Of a stretch of 64,000 nt of DNA, positions 1 to 11,044 are shown piece by piece. This stretch comes from Bog-756 sp052143895 (GTDB lineage: Bacteria; Actinomycetota; Acidimicrobiia; Acidimicrobiales; RAAP-2): the NCBI GenBank assembly GCA_052143895.1, contig JBKQRT010000179.1:1-64000 (forward strand), read 5' to 3'. The notes under the pieces are model-generated. The model was given only the letters and a program-made list of their open reading frames with translations, searched no databases and had not been told where the DNA came from. The first letter of the stretch is position 1. Every line of letters begins with the position of its first letter. The translations under genes and the position numbers were made by a program.

Positions 1-576
1 GGCCTCGGCGCGGTCCCTATCTAACCCGACCAGGTACCAGTGGCCCTTCCGGACGCGGCGGCCGGCCACGTCGACGGGCCGCGCCTCGCCCCGGTAGTCG
101 AACCGCACGACCGCGGCCCGGCGGCAGGCCTCGAAGAGCAGCGGCAGCGCCGGGAGGCCGTCCACCGAGCGGAGGTCGACGAGCGGCGCGCCGGCCGACC
201 GGAGGGGCGATTCCCCGCCGGCACCCAGCTTGCCAAGCGCATCGCGGCCGATAGGCTCGCCAAGGTGAACGCCGGCCACGGCCAAGTTGAGGGCGGCCTG
301 TTCCTCTACCTCCAGGGCGAGGTCGGGAAGGTAGTAGGCGTCGGGGTCGATGCGGTACCCCAGCTGCTCCTCCCCGTCGACGGGCTCCACCAGCACCGGG
401 ATCCCCTCGTCGCGAAGCAGGCGCTTGTCCCGTTCGAACGCCTGGCGCCGGGCGCCGTGGGAATCGGGGTACCCGGGCACCCGGTTGGCGATCTCGCGCA
501 GGCTGAGCGGGTGCGGGGCGGCCAGGAGCACCAGCAGGAGATCGGTGACCCGCTCGAGGCGGTCGAGGCGTTGCAT
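1..576 (-). CDS. WYL-domain transcriptional regulator (PafB/PafC type), C-terminus beyond window
   Basis: Reading leftward from an ATG at 576, the frame is open to base 1 (192 codons) and runs off the edge. The N-terminus (MQRLDRLERVTDLLLVLLAA, then HPLSLREIANRVPGYP) looks like the winged HTH of the DeoR/PafBC family. The last residues (VRKGHWYLVGLDRDRAEA) match the WYL domain core, where the Trp-Tyr-Leu triad senses a ligand, often nucleic acid. PafB and PafC are usually adjacent and control DNA-damage genes in actinobacteria, but whether this is one of that pair or a lone WYL regulator cannot be told. It is divergent from the ctaG-like gene, only 38 bases away. An in-frame TTG at 585 is an alternative start. 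Confidence 0.8.
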   Translation of the reverse strand, partial: MQRLDRLERVTDLLLVLLAAPHPLSLREIANRVPGYPDSHGARRQAFERDKRLLRDEGIPVLVEPVDGEEQLGYRIDPDAYYLPDLALEVEEQAALNLAVAGVHLGEPIGRDALGKLGAGGESPLRSAGAPLVDLRSVDGLPALPLLFEACRRAAVVRFDYRGEARPVDVAGRRVRKGHWYLVGLDRDRAEA

Positions 577-614
577 CGTGGTCAATCTAGAACCCGACTG
601 GCCGGAGCCTGACC

Positions 615-1634
615 GTGCACGGCGGCGGCGCCCCCTACGCGTGGGACCCCCACCTGTTCACGTGGGTCGTGGTCGTGGCCGCGGTGACGTCGGTGGTGGC
701 AGGGCACGGGCGGCTGCTGGGCACCAGCACGCGCCCGATCCCCTGGGCCCCTCGCCAGATCCGCGCCTTCGCCGGTGCGTGCGTCGCCGCCGCGGTGGCG
801 TTGACCTGGCCAGTGGCCGACCTCGCCGCCCACTGGTCGTTGACCGCGCTGGTCATCCAGCGGCTCCTGCTGGTGCTGGCGGTCGCGCCGCTGTTGGTGC
901 TGGGGCTGCCCTACGACGTCGTCCAGTGGCTCACCCGTCCGGCGCCGGTCGACGCCACCCTGATCCGCCTGCAGCGGCCCCCGCTGGCCATCGTGACCGT
1001 CACCGGGCTGCTGGTGGGCTCGATGGCCCCGCTCCTGGTCGAGGCGCAGTCCCGTTCGTTCCTGGCCCGGGGGCTCATCGACTCGGGCATCGTGCTCGCC
1101 GGGTTCGTCCTCTGGATCCCGGTCCTGGGGAGGATCCCCGGCATCCCCCGGCTGCGACCGGTCGTGCGGTTCGGCTACCTGGTGGCCCAGGCGGTGGTGC
1201 CGGCCTTCCTCTCCTTCATCTACATCTTCTCGATCCGGCCGCTCTATTCGGCCTTCGCCCGTTCACAAGCGGCCATCGGGCTCCGACCGCTCAACGACCA
1301 GCAGATCGCCGGGTTCGTGTCGAAGCTGACCATGCTGCTGGTGCTGCTGTCGGTGGGGGGTGTGGTCCTGGCCCGCGCCCCTGCCACCGATGACGACTTC
1401 GGGACGGACGACCAGCTGGTGTGGGCAGACGTCGAGCGGCAGTTCGAGCGGGCGGACCGTCAGGCGGCGAGGCGCAGGCGGGGCCGGGGCCCATCCGACG
1501 CACCGTCCTCGGCGACCGGGCCGGCGCAGGACACCCACCCCGGGACACCCATCCCGGGTGACCCGCCCGGATCGGACGTAGCTGACCAACGGTCGGGGGA
1601 CCCACCCGGTCCCGAGCCCCCCGAACCGTCCTGA
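615..1634 (+). CDS. CtaG-like cytochrome c oxidase assembly membrane protein (caa3_CtaG family)
   Basis: 339 aa from GTG 615. Hydrophobic segments fill residues about 15-265 (roughly seven helices). Family landmarks are visible: HWSLTALVIQRLLL near residue 75, LWIPVLGRIPG near 160, and RPLNDQQIAGFV near 225, the DQQ-AG motif typical of the COG3336/CtaG family. These proteins help assemble the copper centre of heme-copper oxidases. After the last helix comes a charged, Pro/Arg-rich cytoplasmic tail of about 75 residues, longer than usual. As I recall the family, the HM..H helix carries two histidines; here that stretch reads TALVIQR, so a possible metal ligand pair is missing. No other oxidase gene is in the window. 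Confidence 0.78.
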   Translation: MHGGGAPYAWDPHLFTWVVVVAAVTSVVAGHGRLLGTSTRPIPWAPRQIRAFAGACVAAAVALTWPVADLAAHWSLTALVIQRLLLVLAVAPLLVLGLPYDVVQWLTRPAPVDATLIRLQRPPLAIVTVTGLLVGSMAPLLVEAQSRSFLARGLIDSGIVLAGFVLWIPVLGRIPGIPRLRPVVRFGYLVAQAVVPAFLSFIYIFSIRPLYSAFARSQAAIGLRPLNDQQIAGFVSKLTMLLVLLSVGGVVLARAPATDDDFGTDDQLVWADVERQFERADRQAARRRRGRGPSDAPSSATGPAQDTHPGTPIPGDPPGSDVADQRSGDPPGPEPPEPS

Positions 1635-1708
1635 GCCGTACCCGCTCGGCCACCGCACCGGTTCGGGGCATTCCGGCCCCCGGCGCGCCCGGTCCCTACC
1701 ATGGGGCG

Positions 1709-3061
1709 GTGACCCTGCACGCCCCGGCCGCCCCCATCCTCCGCCGGCTGGTGCCCGGCTCCGTGCGAGCCGGCGCCGAGGAGCTGGCCGGCCGACCGGC
1801 GATGGTGGTGCGGTCGGTGTCGTCGGTCCGCCGGGGCGCGCTGTCCCCCGAGGACGGCGAGACGATCCGGATCGCCGCCGCCACGGCGCTCACCCTCCGC
1901 ATCCCCCTGGTGCTGGTCCTCGCCTCCAGCGGGGCCGACGTGTCCGACGGCGTCGCCTCGCTGCACGGCTGGGGGCGGGCGGCGAGGGCGCTGTCGATGT
2001 GCTCGGGCACGGTGCCGGTGGTGGTGGTCGTGACCGGACCGGCCCTGTCGGGGCCGGCGCTGCTGCTGGGCATGGCCGACCTGGTCATCATGACCAGCGA
2101 CGCCTTCGCCTTCGTGTCCGGGCCGGCGATGGTCGAGGACTTCACCGGCATCCGGATCGGGATCCACCAGCTCGGCGGGACGGCCATGCACGCCCGATCG
2201 AGCGGCCTCTGCGCCATCGAGGCGGCCTCCGAGGAGGACGCCATGGCCCACGTCGGACACCTGTTGAGCCTGCTCCCGGCCAACGCCGACGAAATGGCAC
2301 CCCGGCTGGGCGGTGACCACGTAGGCGAGCCGGTCGACGGCCTCCGCGACATCATCCCGGTGCGCTCAACCAGCTCCTACGACGTGCGCCACGTCGCGTC
2401 GCTGCTCGCCGACGACGAGGTGACCGAGCTGTGGACGCGGTGGTCGCCCCAGCTGGTCACCGCGCTCGGGCGGATCGACGGCCGCACGGTCGGGTTCCTC
2501 GCCAATCAGCCCCAGGCCCTGGCCGGCACGCTGGACATCGCCGCCTCCCAGAAGGGGGCCCGGTTCGTCCGGTTCTGCGACGCCTTCAACCTGCCGCTGG
2601 TGACCCTGGTCGACACGCCCGGGTTCCTGCCGGGCAAGGACCTCGAATGGCGGGGCATGATCCGCCACGGCGCCGAGCTGGCCTTCGCCTACGCCGAGGC
2701 GACCGTGCCGCGGGTGTGCGTCATCCTGCGCAAGGCGTTCGGGGGGGCCTACATCGTGATGGACTCGAAAGGGCTCGGCAACGACCTGTGCTTCGCCTGG
2801 CCCAGCGCGCAGATCGCGGTCATGGGAGCCGAGGGTGCCGTGCAGATCCTGCACCGGCGGGTCGAGCCCGACGAGCGCCTCACCTTGCAGGACGAGTACG
2901 CCGAGCGGTTCCTCACCCCGTGGCAGGCCGCCGAGCGCGGCTTCGTGGACGCGGTCATCGACCCGGCGGACACCCGCTCGGTGGTGGCCGAGGCGCTGCG
3001 GGCGCTGGAGACGTCACGGGAGCAGCTGCCCGGTCGCAAGCACACCATCGGGCCGCTGTAG
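1709..3061 (+). CDS. Acyl-CoA carboxylase beta subunit (biotin-dependent carboxyltransferase)
   Basis: 450 aa from GTG 1709; the ATG at 1701 hits a stop after three codons. It has the two crotonase-like halves of the carboxyltransferase fold. The N half contains VVVVVTGPALSGPALLLGMADLVIM-type sequence forming an oxyanion loop (about residues 105-135). The C half contains TVGFLANQP, FCDAFNLPLVTLVDTPGF and KAFGGAYIVMDSK (about 255-350), classic AccD/PccB motifs. It would transfer the carboxyl group from carboxybiotin to acetyl-, propionyl- or a longer acyl-CoA. It is about 70 residues shorter at the N-terminus than PccB (~520 aa), lacking the usual start of the first domain. No alpha (biotin) subunit lies nearby. 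Substrate cannot be fixed from sequence; propionyl-CoA would suit the sterol genes downstream, but that is inference. Confidence 0.85.
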   Translation: MTLHAPAAPILRRLVPGSVRAGAEELAGRPAMVVRSVSSVRRGALSPEDGETIRIAAATALTLRIPLVLVLASSGADVSDGVASLHGWGRAARALSMCSGTVPVVVVVTGPALSGPALLLGMADLVIMTSDAFAFVSGPAMVEDFTGIRIGIHQLGGTAMHARSSGLCAIEAASEEDAMAHVGHLLSLLPANADEMAPRLGGDHVGEPVDGLRDIIPVRSTSSYDVRHVASLLADDEVTELWTRWSPQLVTALGRIDGRTVGFLANQPQALAGTLDIAASQKGARFVRFCDAFNLPLVTLVDTPGFLPGKDLEWRGMIRHGAELAFAYAEATVPRVCVILRKAFGGAYIVMDSKGLGNDLCFAWPSAQIAVMGAEGAVQILHRRVEPDERLTLQDEYAERFLTPWQAAERGFVDAVIDPADTRSVVAEALRALETSREQLPGRKHTIGPL

Positions 3062-3083
3062 AGGCGGGGAACGTCCGGCCCGG

Positions 3084-3347
3084 TTACGGATCGATCGTGA
3101 CGTGATCAATCTGCGAGGCATCGCCGAAGATGCCGACCGCCGCTCGCCCGGGCCACGCACAGGCCAATCCGATCGCCAGGAAGGCCACCATCGGGCCCCA
3201 GTATCCCCACTCCGAAGCGCGGTGGAAGGAATAAATGGTCGCGAGGATGGCGATCGCCCATGCCCCGACCAGCCGCTTCCGACTTGCACAAGTGGCGGCC
3301 GTCAAGACGATGAGGGCCAGCGGAGGTCCCAGGTAGAAGACATCCAT
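3084..3347 (-). CDS. Hypothetical small membrane protein (87 aa), possibly a frameshifted gene end
   Basis: From ATG 3347 the frame gives three credible hydrophobic helices (FYLGPPLALIVLTAATCA, LVGAWAIAILATIYSFH, GPMVAFLAIGLACAWPG) and a short polar tail. I do not recognise a family. No convincing ribosome site precedes it. A different minus-strand frame starting at ATG 3516, with a GAGG-like site upstream, supplies about 55 residues of plausible protein (KLAGGTGLELDPSGNGLAVC...) and then runs into this region out of frame. The two may be halves of one frameshifted gene. Base composition is lower in GC than the neighbours. Confidence 0.35.
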   Translation of the reverse strand: MDVFYLGPPLALIVLTAATCASRKRLVGAWAIAILATIYSFHRASEWGYWGPMVAFLAIGLACAWPGRAAVGIFGDASQIDHVTIDP

Positions 3348-3704
3348 CACCGATTCGAAGAAGCACCGACATGACCGCCAGCGGCCAACGCCGTCGCCTG
3401 AGATGCTCGACCATCCAGGAGGTCTTGATCGCACTGGCGGGATGTTCTCCGGTGCACACGGCAAGTCCGTTCCCACTCGGATCGAGCTCCAGGCCGGTAC
3501 CACCGGCGAGTTTCATCGAGATGTCCTCGTTCGGAACTGAGCCATGGTCGAATTCATCTCGCCGCCGGCGTGGATGAATGGGAGCCGTCACGCTCGGAAT
3601 AGTCGCCGTCTTGGGACACGTTCATACTCAATACCATCGTGACGACAAAGCCTCACCTTGGGCACCGAACCTCCACCGCGAGCGCTCGACCCGGGCCGGA
3701 CATG
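3348..3704. other. Intergenic stretch without a confident gene
   Basis: Between the small membrane ORF and the pilA terminator no reading frame shows family resemblance apart from the possible N-terminal frame starting at 3516 on the minus strand. GC is visibly lower than in flanking genes. Nothing else is seen. Confidence 0.5.
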
Positions 3705-3739
3705 GAGAGTGCCCCCTCCCGCAAGGAGGGGGCACTCTC
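3705..3739 (-). terminator. Strong hairpin downstream of pilA
   Basis: A perfect 15-bp inverted repeat (GAGAGTGCCCCCTCC at 3705-3719, its complement at 3725-3739) closes on a 5-base loop. It lies 55 bases past the pilA stop. There is no T-tract on either side, as is common for actinobacterial hairpin terminators. Alternatively it could be an mRNA-stabilising 3' structure for the abundant pilin transcript. Confidence 0.75.
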
Positions 3740-3794
3740 GTCAATTGACCTCGGAAGGCCGGGTCAGCCGGCTATCCGAACTTCAGGCTCCCGA

Positions 3795-4463
3795 TCAGAG
3801 GGCCGGGAATTGTGTCGTCGACGTCCCCCAGGTGGTGGCGGCAGTCGCAGAAGGCTGACCCGCCTGGCAACCGGCCTGCAACGTAGCCGGGAGGACGCTG
3901 TTTCCCTTGATCTCCGCGTAGGTGGGACCCACCTGGGTGTCCAGGAACACAACGGAGGTTGTCGCAGCAACAGTCCCCTGGGCCGGGGCCGCCGGGGTCC
4001 CGAAGGGAGCAGTCGCACCAGTCACCGCTGGGGTGTCCACCACGATCCAGCAGTTGTGAGTCTGCGCCGAATAAGCAGCCAGGACCAAAGCATTGCCGTC
4101 CGTTGACGCAAACACCGAGATGTGGTTCTGATCAGTGGATGCGGTAGTTGAGCCGTTCACGAACTGGAGCGACGGCTCAGCAGACTGCAGAGCGGTCACC
4201 AGGTTGGCCGTGGTCGGATACGACTGGCTGTTCTGCTGGTACTGAGCCTTGGCATTCAACAGGGCGGTGTTCAGATTGGACTGTGCCGCCCGGTCGTTTG
4301 CCGACTTCGTCACCCCGAGGAACGTCGGGATGGCGATGGCGAGCAGGATGGCCAGAATCAACAGGACCACCATGAGCTCGATGAGGGTGAAACCGGCGTC
4401 TTCGCCGACATCGCCCGCACCATTGCGCCTGTCATGCAGACGCTGGATAGCGGATGAAAACAT
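3795..4463 (-). CDS. pilA: Type IV major pilin PilA (prepilin)
   Basis: 222 aa. The start is set at ATG 4463 because a near-perfect AGGAGG lies 6 bases upstream; longer readings from 4565 have no support. The 24-residue leader (MFSSAIQRLHDRRNGAGDVG + EDAG) ends in Gly, followed by FTLIELMVV with the conserved Glu at mature position 5 and a ~20-residue hydrophobic helix: a textbook class III (N-methylphenylalanine) signal. The body holds two cysteines (in HNCWIVV and QAGCQAG) that could form the C-terminal disulfide loop of type IVa pilins. It is the last gene of the pilB-pilT-pilC-pilA array but is set off by 459 bases, suggesting its own promoter, as expected for an abundant pilin. Confidence 0.93.
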   Translation of the reverse strand: MFSSAIQRLHDRRNGAGDVGEDAGFTLIELMVVLLILAILLAIAIPTFLGVTKSANDRAAQSNLNTALLNAKAQYQQNSQSYPTTANLVTALQSAEPSLQFVNGSTTASTDQNHISVFASTDGNALVLAAYSAQTHNCWIVVDTPAVTGATAPFGTPAAPAQGTVAATTSVVFLDTQVGPTYAEIKGNSVLPATLQAGCQAGQPSATAATTWGTSTTQFPAL

Positions 4464-4922
4464 TTGTTGCCTCCTCGTTGTTATTGATGCATCAATGGAC
4501 GGGCACCAGAATCCTGGCGTCCGGGTGTTGCTATCGACCGAATGAGTCGATACCTTTAGAAGCAATTGCAGGTGGACTCATTCGGACGAGCATTGGGGCA
4601 ACTCGCCCATAGAACCATGGAAGCCACAAGCCACGGTTCGGTTGCTGGCCACGGCAATCCGTGTGACGCGATTAGGCACCTGTGTCGCACGGCGTCCATT
4701 CTGATTTCTCCGCGCGCGACACCACTACCGCTGCATTCCATTAACGAGGCCCCTCGTTTTCTCGTGTTACCGATCATGCTGGTAACCGATCATCCTCAAT
4801 TTAGACTACCTGAGCTACCGCGCGCTACGCAACGCATATCGTCCTACTTCGATGCGGGCTTCTTCTCGGTGAAGGCGGAGCAGACGGCGGACTGCGTCTA
4901 ACCGATTCGGTGGCTGCCCAAT
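4464..4922. other. pilC-pilA intergenic region, likely pilA promoter/leader
   Basis: 459 bases with markedly lower GC than the genes on either side and no convincing ORF. It holds the inverted repeat at 4538-4585 and a repeated ACCGATCAT (near 4768 and 4786). A promoter for pilA, reading leftward, should be here; I see no clean -35/-10 pair. Confidence 0.5.
4538..4585. promoter_or_regulatory. 11-bp inverted repeat upstream of pilA (candidate operator)
   Basis: CCGAATGAGTC at 4538-4548 and its exact complement GACTCATTCGG at 4575-4585, 26 bases apart, centred about 100 bases upstream of the pilA start. The spacing suits a looped or two-site regulator binding element better than a terminator. 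The response regulator encoded at 11882 is an obvious candidate, by inference only. Confidence 0.4.
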
Positions 4923-6158
4923 TCACTGGGAATTCGGAACCAGCTTGATGTAGTCGAACATGGGCAGGTAGAGGCAGATGACCATCGACCCCACCATCGC
5001 CCCCATGAAGACCGTCAACATCGGCTCGAGGAGCGCAGTCAGGTTGTTGACCGTCACTTCCACTTCCTGGTCGTAGAATTCGGCCACCTTCTTGAGCATT
5101 CCGTCCAACGCACCGGTCTGCTCGCCTACTTCGATCATCTGGACGACGAGCGACGGGATCACCTCCTCGTGTTCACGAAGCGGATCAGCCAGTGGGCGGC
5201 CGGCGCGTACACCCTCCTTGGCCTCGAGCAGCACGTCTCCGACGGTACGGTTACCCGAGGTGTCGGCACAGATGTCCAGTGATTCGAGAATGGGCACGCC
5301 GGATCCGATCAGCGACGCGAGGGTCGAGGTCATTCTGGCCAGTGCGACCTTGTGGAACAAGGGACCGAATACCGGTGGCTTGAGCTTCATGCGATCCCAC
5401 TTGCGGCGCCCTTCCTCCGTCGCGATCCATTTGCGGAGAGCCACGATGCTTCCGACGATCACGGCGATGACCAACAGCACCCACGCACTGGTCAAGATCT
5501 GCGAGATCTTGATGAGCACGAGCGTGGGAAGCGGGAGCTTGCCGCCCAGGGACGAGAACAGGTTCTTGAACACGGGCACGATGAACACGAGCATCGCCGT
5601 GAAGATCACCAACATCACGCTGAGGACGACCGCCGGATAAGTCATCGCCGACCGGATGGTGCGATTGAGCTGGACCTGCTTCTCGATGGTATCGGCCAAG
5701 CTCCCGAGCACCTCGTCGAGATTGCCGCCGACCTCACCGGCCTGGACGAGTGTACAGAACAAGTGCGAGAACACCTTCGGGTGCTTCGCGCAAGCCGCCG
5801 ACAACGATGCGCCGTGTTCGAGATCGAGGCGCACCTCGTCGAGCACCTTGGCGAAGGCCGGATTCTCCACCTGCGCACCGAGGATGTTCAATGAGCGCAC
5901 CACCGAGAGGCCAGAATCGACCATGGTCGAGAGCTGTCGAGTGACCACAGACACTTCACGCAGCTTCACCCTGTCGGAGAGCCCCGGGATATTGATCTCG
6001 GTCTTGAGATGGACTGCCGACTTGGGCGTGACGGAGATGGGCATGTAGCCCATCTCACGCAGGCGCCGCACGACGAGTGCCATGCTGTCACCGTCGAGTT
6101 GGCCCTCCACCAGGCCTCCGGACTTGTCCCGGACCTTGTACTCAAATGTCAGTGCCAC
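4923..6158 (-). CDS. pilC: Type IV pilus inner-membrane platform protein PilC
   Basis: 411 aa, the usual PilC/GspF length. It starts MALTFEYKVRDKSGGLVEGQ, the typical cytoplasmic beta-strand opening, followed by two T2SSF domains (about residues 70-195 and 270-395). Helices are visible at AVVLSVMLVIFTAMLVFIVP, VLLVIAVIVGSIVAL and MLTVFMGAMVGSMVICLYLP. The motif VQAGEVGGNLDEVL in the first domain and VGEQTGALDGML in the second are the paired G-E-G/T signatures. It would couple the PilB and PilT motors to pilin assembly. It lies 44 bases downstream of pilT in the same direction. Confidence 0.93.
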   Translation of the reverse strand: MALTFEYKVRDKSGGLVEGQLDGDSMALVVRRLREMGYMPISVTPKSAVHLKTEINIPGLSDRVKLREVSVVTRQLSTMVDSGLSVVRSLNILGAQVENPAFAKVLDEVRLDLEHGASLSAACAKHPKVFSHLFCTLVQAGEVGGNLDEVLGSLADTIEKQVQLNRTIRSAMTYPAVVLSVMLVIFTAMLVFIVPVFKNLFSSLGGKLPLPTLVLIKISQILTSAWVLLVIAVIVGSIVALRKWIATEEGRRKWDRMKLKPPVFGPLFHKVALARMTSTLASLIGSGVPILESLDICADTSGNRTVGDVLLEAKEGVRAGRPLADPLREHEEVIPSLVVQMIEVGEQTGALDGMLKKVAEFYDQEVEVTVNNLTALLEPMLTVFMGAMVGSMVICLYLPMFDYIKLVPNSQ

Positions 6159-6202
6159 AGTCTCTGCCCCGCTTCTTCGATGGATCGGATGGTCGTCAGT
6201 TA

Positions 6203-7854
<1,652 letters not shown>

Positions 7855-7858
<4 letters not shown>

Positions 7859-10671
7859 GCGACCACCCGCAGTACTTCTTCGAGGGTCGTCTCGCCCTCG
7901 ATGGCCTTTCGCAGGCCACTCTGCCGCAGTGTCATCATTCCTTGAGCCACCGCGATCCTATGGATTTCTTCCACCGATCCTCCTTCGATAACTGTCCGTT
8001 CGATCTCTTCGGTCATGGGGAGCAACTCGGCCAGCGCCTTGCGGCCCCGGTAGCCCGTGTTGGAACAGGCGGAGCATCCGACCGCTCGATAGACCTCGGT
8101 CATGCCACCTACGACCTCGATTTCCTCGGGGCTCCATCCGGCGGCCGTGATGTCCGCCTTGGTCGGCTCGTAGGGATCCTTGCAGTGCACGCACAGCCGA
8201 CGGGCGAGCCGTTGTGCAAGCACGCCGGAGAGTGCCGACGTCACGAGGAACGGCTCGAGACCCATCTCGATCAGGCGCATCGGGGTCGATGCCGCGCTGT
8301 TCGTGTGGAGCGTGGCGAGCACCATGTGGCCGGTCAGCGCCGCCTCGATGGCGATGACGGCAGTCTCCTTGTCGCGGATCTCGCCGACCAGGACGATGTC
8401 GGGGTCGGAGCGGAGGATGGACCTCAGTGCCGACGCGAAGGTGAGGCCGGCCTTGACGTTGAGCTGGACCTGGTTCACGCCCTTGAGCTGGAGCTCGACC
8501 GGGTCCTCGACGGTGATGATGTTCTTCTCCGGCGAGTTCAAGGCGGTCAGCGTCGTGTACAAGGTGGTGGACTTGCCGGAGCCGGTCGGACCGGTCACTA
8601 GGATCGTGCCATAGGGCTTGGTGTAGATACCCTCGTAGGTCTTGAGGAGGTCCTCGTCGAAGCCCAGGTCGGCGAATCCGAGCACGACGCTCGACTTGTC
8701 GAGCACCCGCATCACGACCTTCTCGCCGTGGATGGTGGGAAGCGTCGCGATCCGAAGATCGATGCCTTTGCTCCCGACGTTGAGCGAGATCCGGCCGTCC
8801 TGAGGAATCCGGTGCTCGGCGACGTTCATGTCGGCCATGACCTTCAAACGAGTGGTCACCGCAGCCGAGATCGCTCGGGGTGCGGTGGACACGTCGTGCA
8901 GCACGCCGTCGATCCGGTAGCGGATCCGCAACTCGGACCCTGTCGGTTCCACATGAATGTCGGAGGCGCGTTCGTTGAGTGCCTGGAGGATAAGCAGGTT
9001 GACATAGCGGACGATGGGGGCTTCCTCGGTGACCGCTTGGATGTCGTCGACACCGGAATCCTGGGAGGACCCGTCGAAGCCGAGCGACGCTTCCATGGCC
9101 ATGTCGGCGGCATCGGCGCCACTGTTGAAAGCACGACCGATGTACGAGCCGATCTGAGTCCGGGTGGCCACCACCACGTTGAAGTTCCGGCCCATGATGG
9201 TCCGCAGATCGTCCATGGCGAAGACGTCCGTGGGGTTCGACGCCGCCACCACCGGCGTCCCCTCGTCGTTGCCGATGACGATGACGTTGTGATAGCGAGC
9301 GGTGGCCTCGGGGATGCTGCCGGCCTCGGCGAAATTGACGCCCACCACGTCGAGATCGACGAACTCGAGCCCCATCTCCTGGGCCATGCCCCACATCAGA
9401 TCGGCCTCGGTGACCAGCTTCTGGGCGGTCAGGATCCGGGCGACGCTCTGATCGGTGCGCTCGTGCTCCTCGAACACGGCTTCCATGTCCGCCAGCGAGA
9501 CTCGACCCCCTTCAACCAGGGCCTTTGCCAGCGGCGGGAAGTGGGCCGTGTCCGTCGAACTGTCCGACGGCAGGGCGCCGGCGGGTTGCTCTTCGCCGTG
9601 CTGTTCCTGATACGTGGCAACCGCTTCGGCGACCAGATCGGCCGCCAGCGCGGTGGAGTCCGCCGGCACGGTGGCGACCGCCGGCGCCTCCAGCTCCTCG
9701 CCTTCGACAGTTCGGGCCAGCTCGGCCAGCTCATCGGAGGTGATGACCAGCGCACCCGGCGGCGGTGGCGGCGCGTCGGCCGGGATCGATCCGAACCCGG
9801 GCAGCAGGGTCGTGGCCGGCTCGAGCACCGATCCGCCTGACTCCGCCAGCTCCGCGATCTGCTCGACCGCCAGGGCATCGATCAGCTCAGCACTTCCCCC
9901 GTCCTGATCGCGCGTGTCGTCCTGATCGGCCGAACCCTCCGACAGGGACACGGTGGTCTCGTCGAGGGTGTCGACCGCCTCGGAGGTGTCCTCCTGCTCC
10001 GACAGCGGCACGGCATCAACCGCTCTGTCCTGGGTGATGCCTGCTGGCACGTCCGGCTCCACACCGTCTGTGATCTGGGGTTCTGTCTGATCCTCCTCGG
10101 TCGCCTCGGTCGGCTGCTCGACAGCCCTGGCAGCCGCCTTGCCCTTCTTCCGGGACGAGCGGGTGGTCCCCGCCTTTCCGTTGCCGATGACCTGGGTGGA
10201 GGGCGCTTCGGGGCCCGGGCCGGTGCCCTCGCTGAGCTCCTCCAGATCGCTCAGTGAGAGGTCGTCGAACAGTCCGCTCGACAGGACGTCGACCGGCTCG
10301 GCGCTCGGAACCGAGTCGACCGCTCCGAGCGCTGACGATTCCATTCCCATTGACGCGGGAGGCGATTCGCTCCCCTCAGGACCAAAGAGCTGGTCGAGAT
10401 AGTCGTCGATCTGCTCACTCGATGCCACTACCGAAATGAAGTCGCGGCCGATCGAGGCGCGGACGGTGTCCTGGGCTTCGAGGTCGTCGGGGTCGGCGGT
10501 GGCAATGACCGGCGTGCCGAATTTGCGTTTGATGGCCACGACATGGAGATGACGCGCCAACGAGGGCGGCAGGATCTCCCCTGCCGCCGGATCGACTCCG
10601 TAGGTGTCGAGATCGACGAATTCGAGGTCGTGCTCGCTGGCCATCCAGCGAATGGCATCGACGTCGTTCAT
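7855..10671 (-). CDS. pilB: PilB/GspE-family pilus extension ATPase with two MshEN-like domains
   Basis: 938 aa from ATG 10671 (MNDVDAIRWMASEHDLEFVD). An in-frame ATG at 10749 exists, but the 26 codons between have poor third-position GC and no ribosome site. Order: a first MshEN-like lobe (~1-95) that lacks its opening helices; a long acidic, Glu/Asp/Pro-rich disordered stretch (~100-370); a complete second MshEN-like domain (~385-520); then the GspE ATPase. Walker A GPTGSGKST is at ~694, Walker B DIVLVGEIRD follows, and a zinc-binding tetracysteine (CVHC ... CSAC) is at ~827-869, as in PilB. It powers pilin polymerisation. PilB is usually ~560-600 aa, so the size is unusual. Confidence 0.92.
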
Positions 10672-11044
10672 CTCATCACCATCGGCAGACTGGCGCCTGA
10701 GATTGAACCCGAATCCGAATGTCCTCGCAGCGACGCGTGGACGCCACATCCTGTTCGTCGCACCAGCCCCCCTTCCTGCTCGCCCCGTGGGTAGTGCTAC
10801 GGTGCCCGGCCGCAGCCGACAGCACCGCTAATGTCGATTGTCATTCCTGCACGCCTGCATGCGAGGCCCGGGTGTCCGTCGGCGCGTGACGCCCTCCGCC
10901 GCCGACTTCCGGTCCTCCTCGAACACGACAGTCGAACCGGACCGTCACCAATGACGCGTTGCTGATGCTCCGGAATGTGCCCCTTGCCCCATGCGCTGAC
11001 CGGCGCCGACCTGTCCGACATTTCAACGCTCTTGGCCACATGAT
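10672..11044. other. Divergent intergenic region between pilB and the pilD-like gene
   Basis: About 370 bases between two oppositely directed pilus genes. It must hold promoters for both operons. Several short frames exist but none resembles a protein. No clear operator or hairpin is seen. Confidence 0.5.

Noticed and set aside
3705..3739. Hairpin as a mobile-element end or attachment site
   Set aside because: Position just past pilA and perfect short stem-loop fit a terminator better; no matching copy was seen elsewhere.
4566..4901. 111-codon plus-strand frame between pilA and pilC
   Set aside because: Poor codon bias, no family resemblance, in the likely pilA leader.
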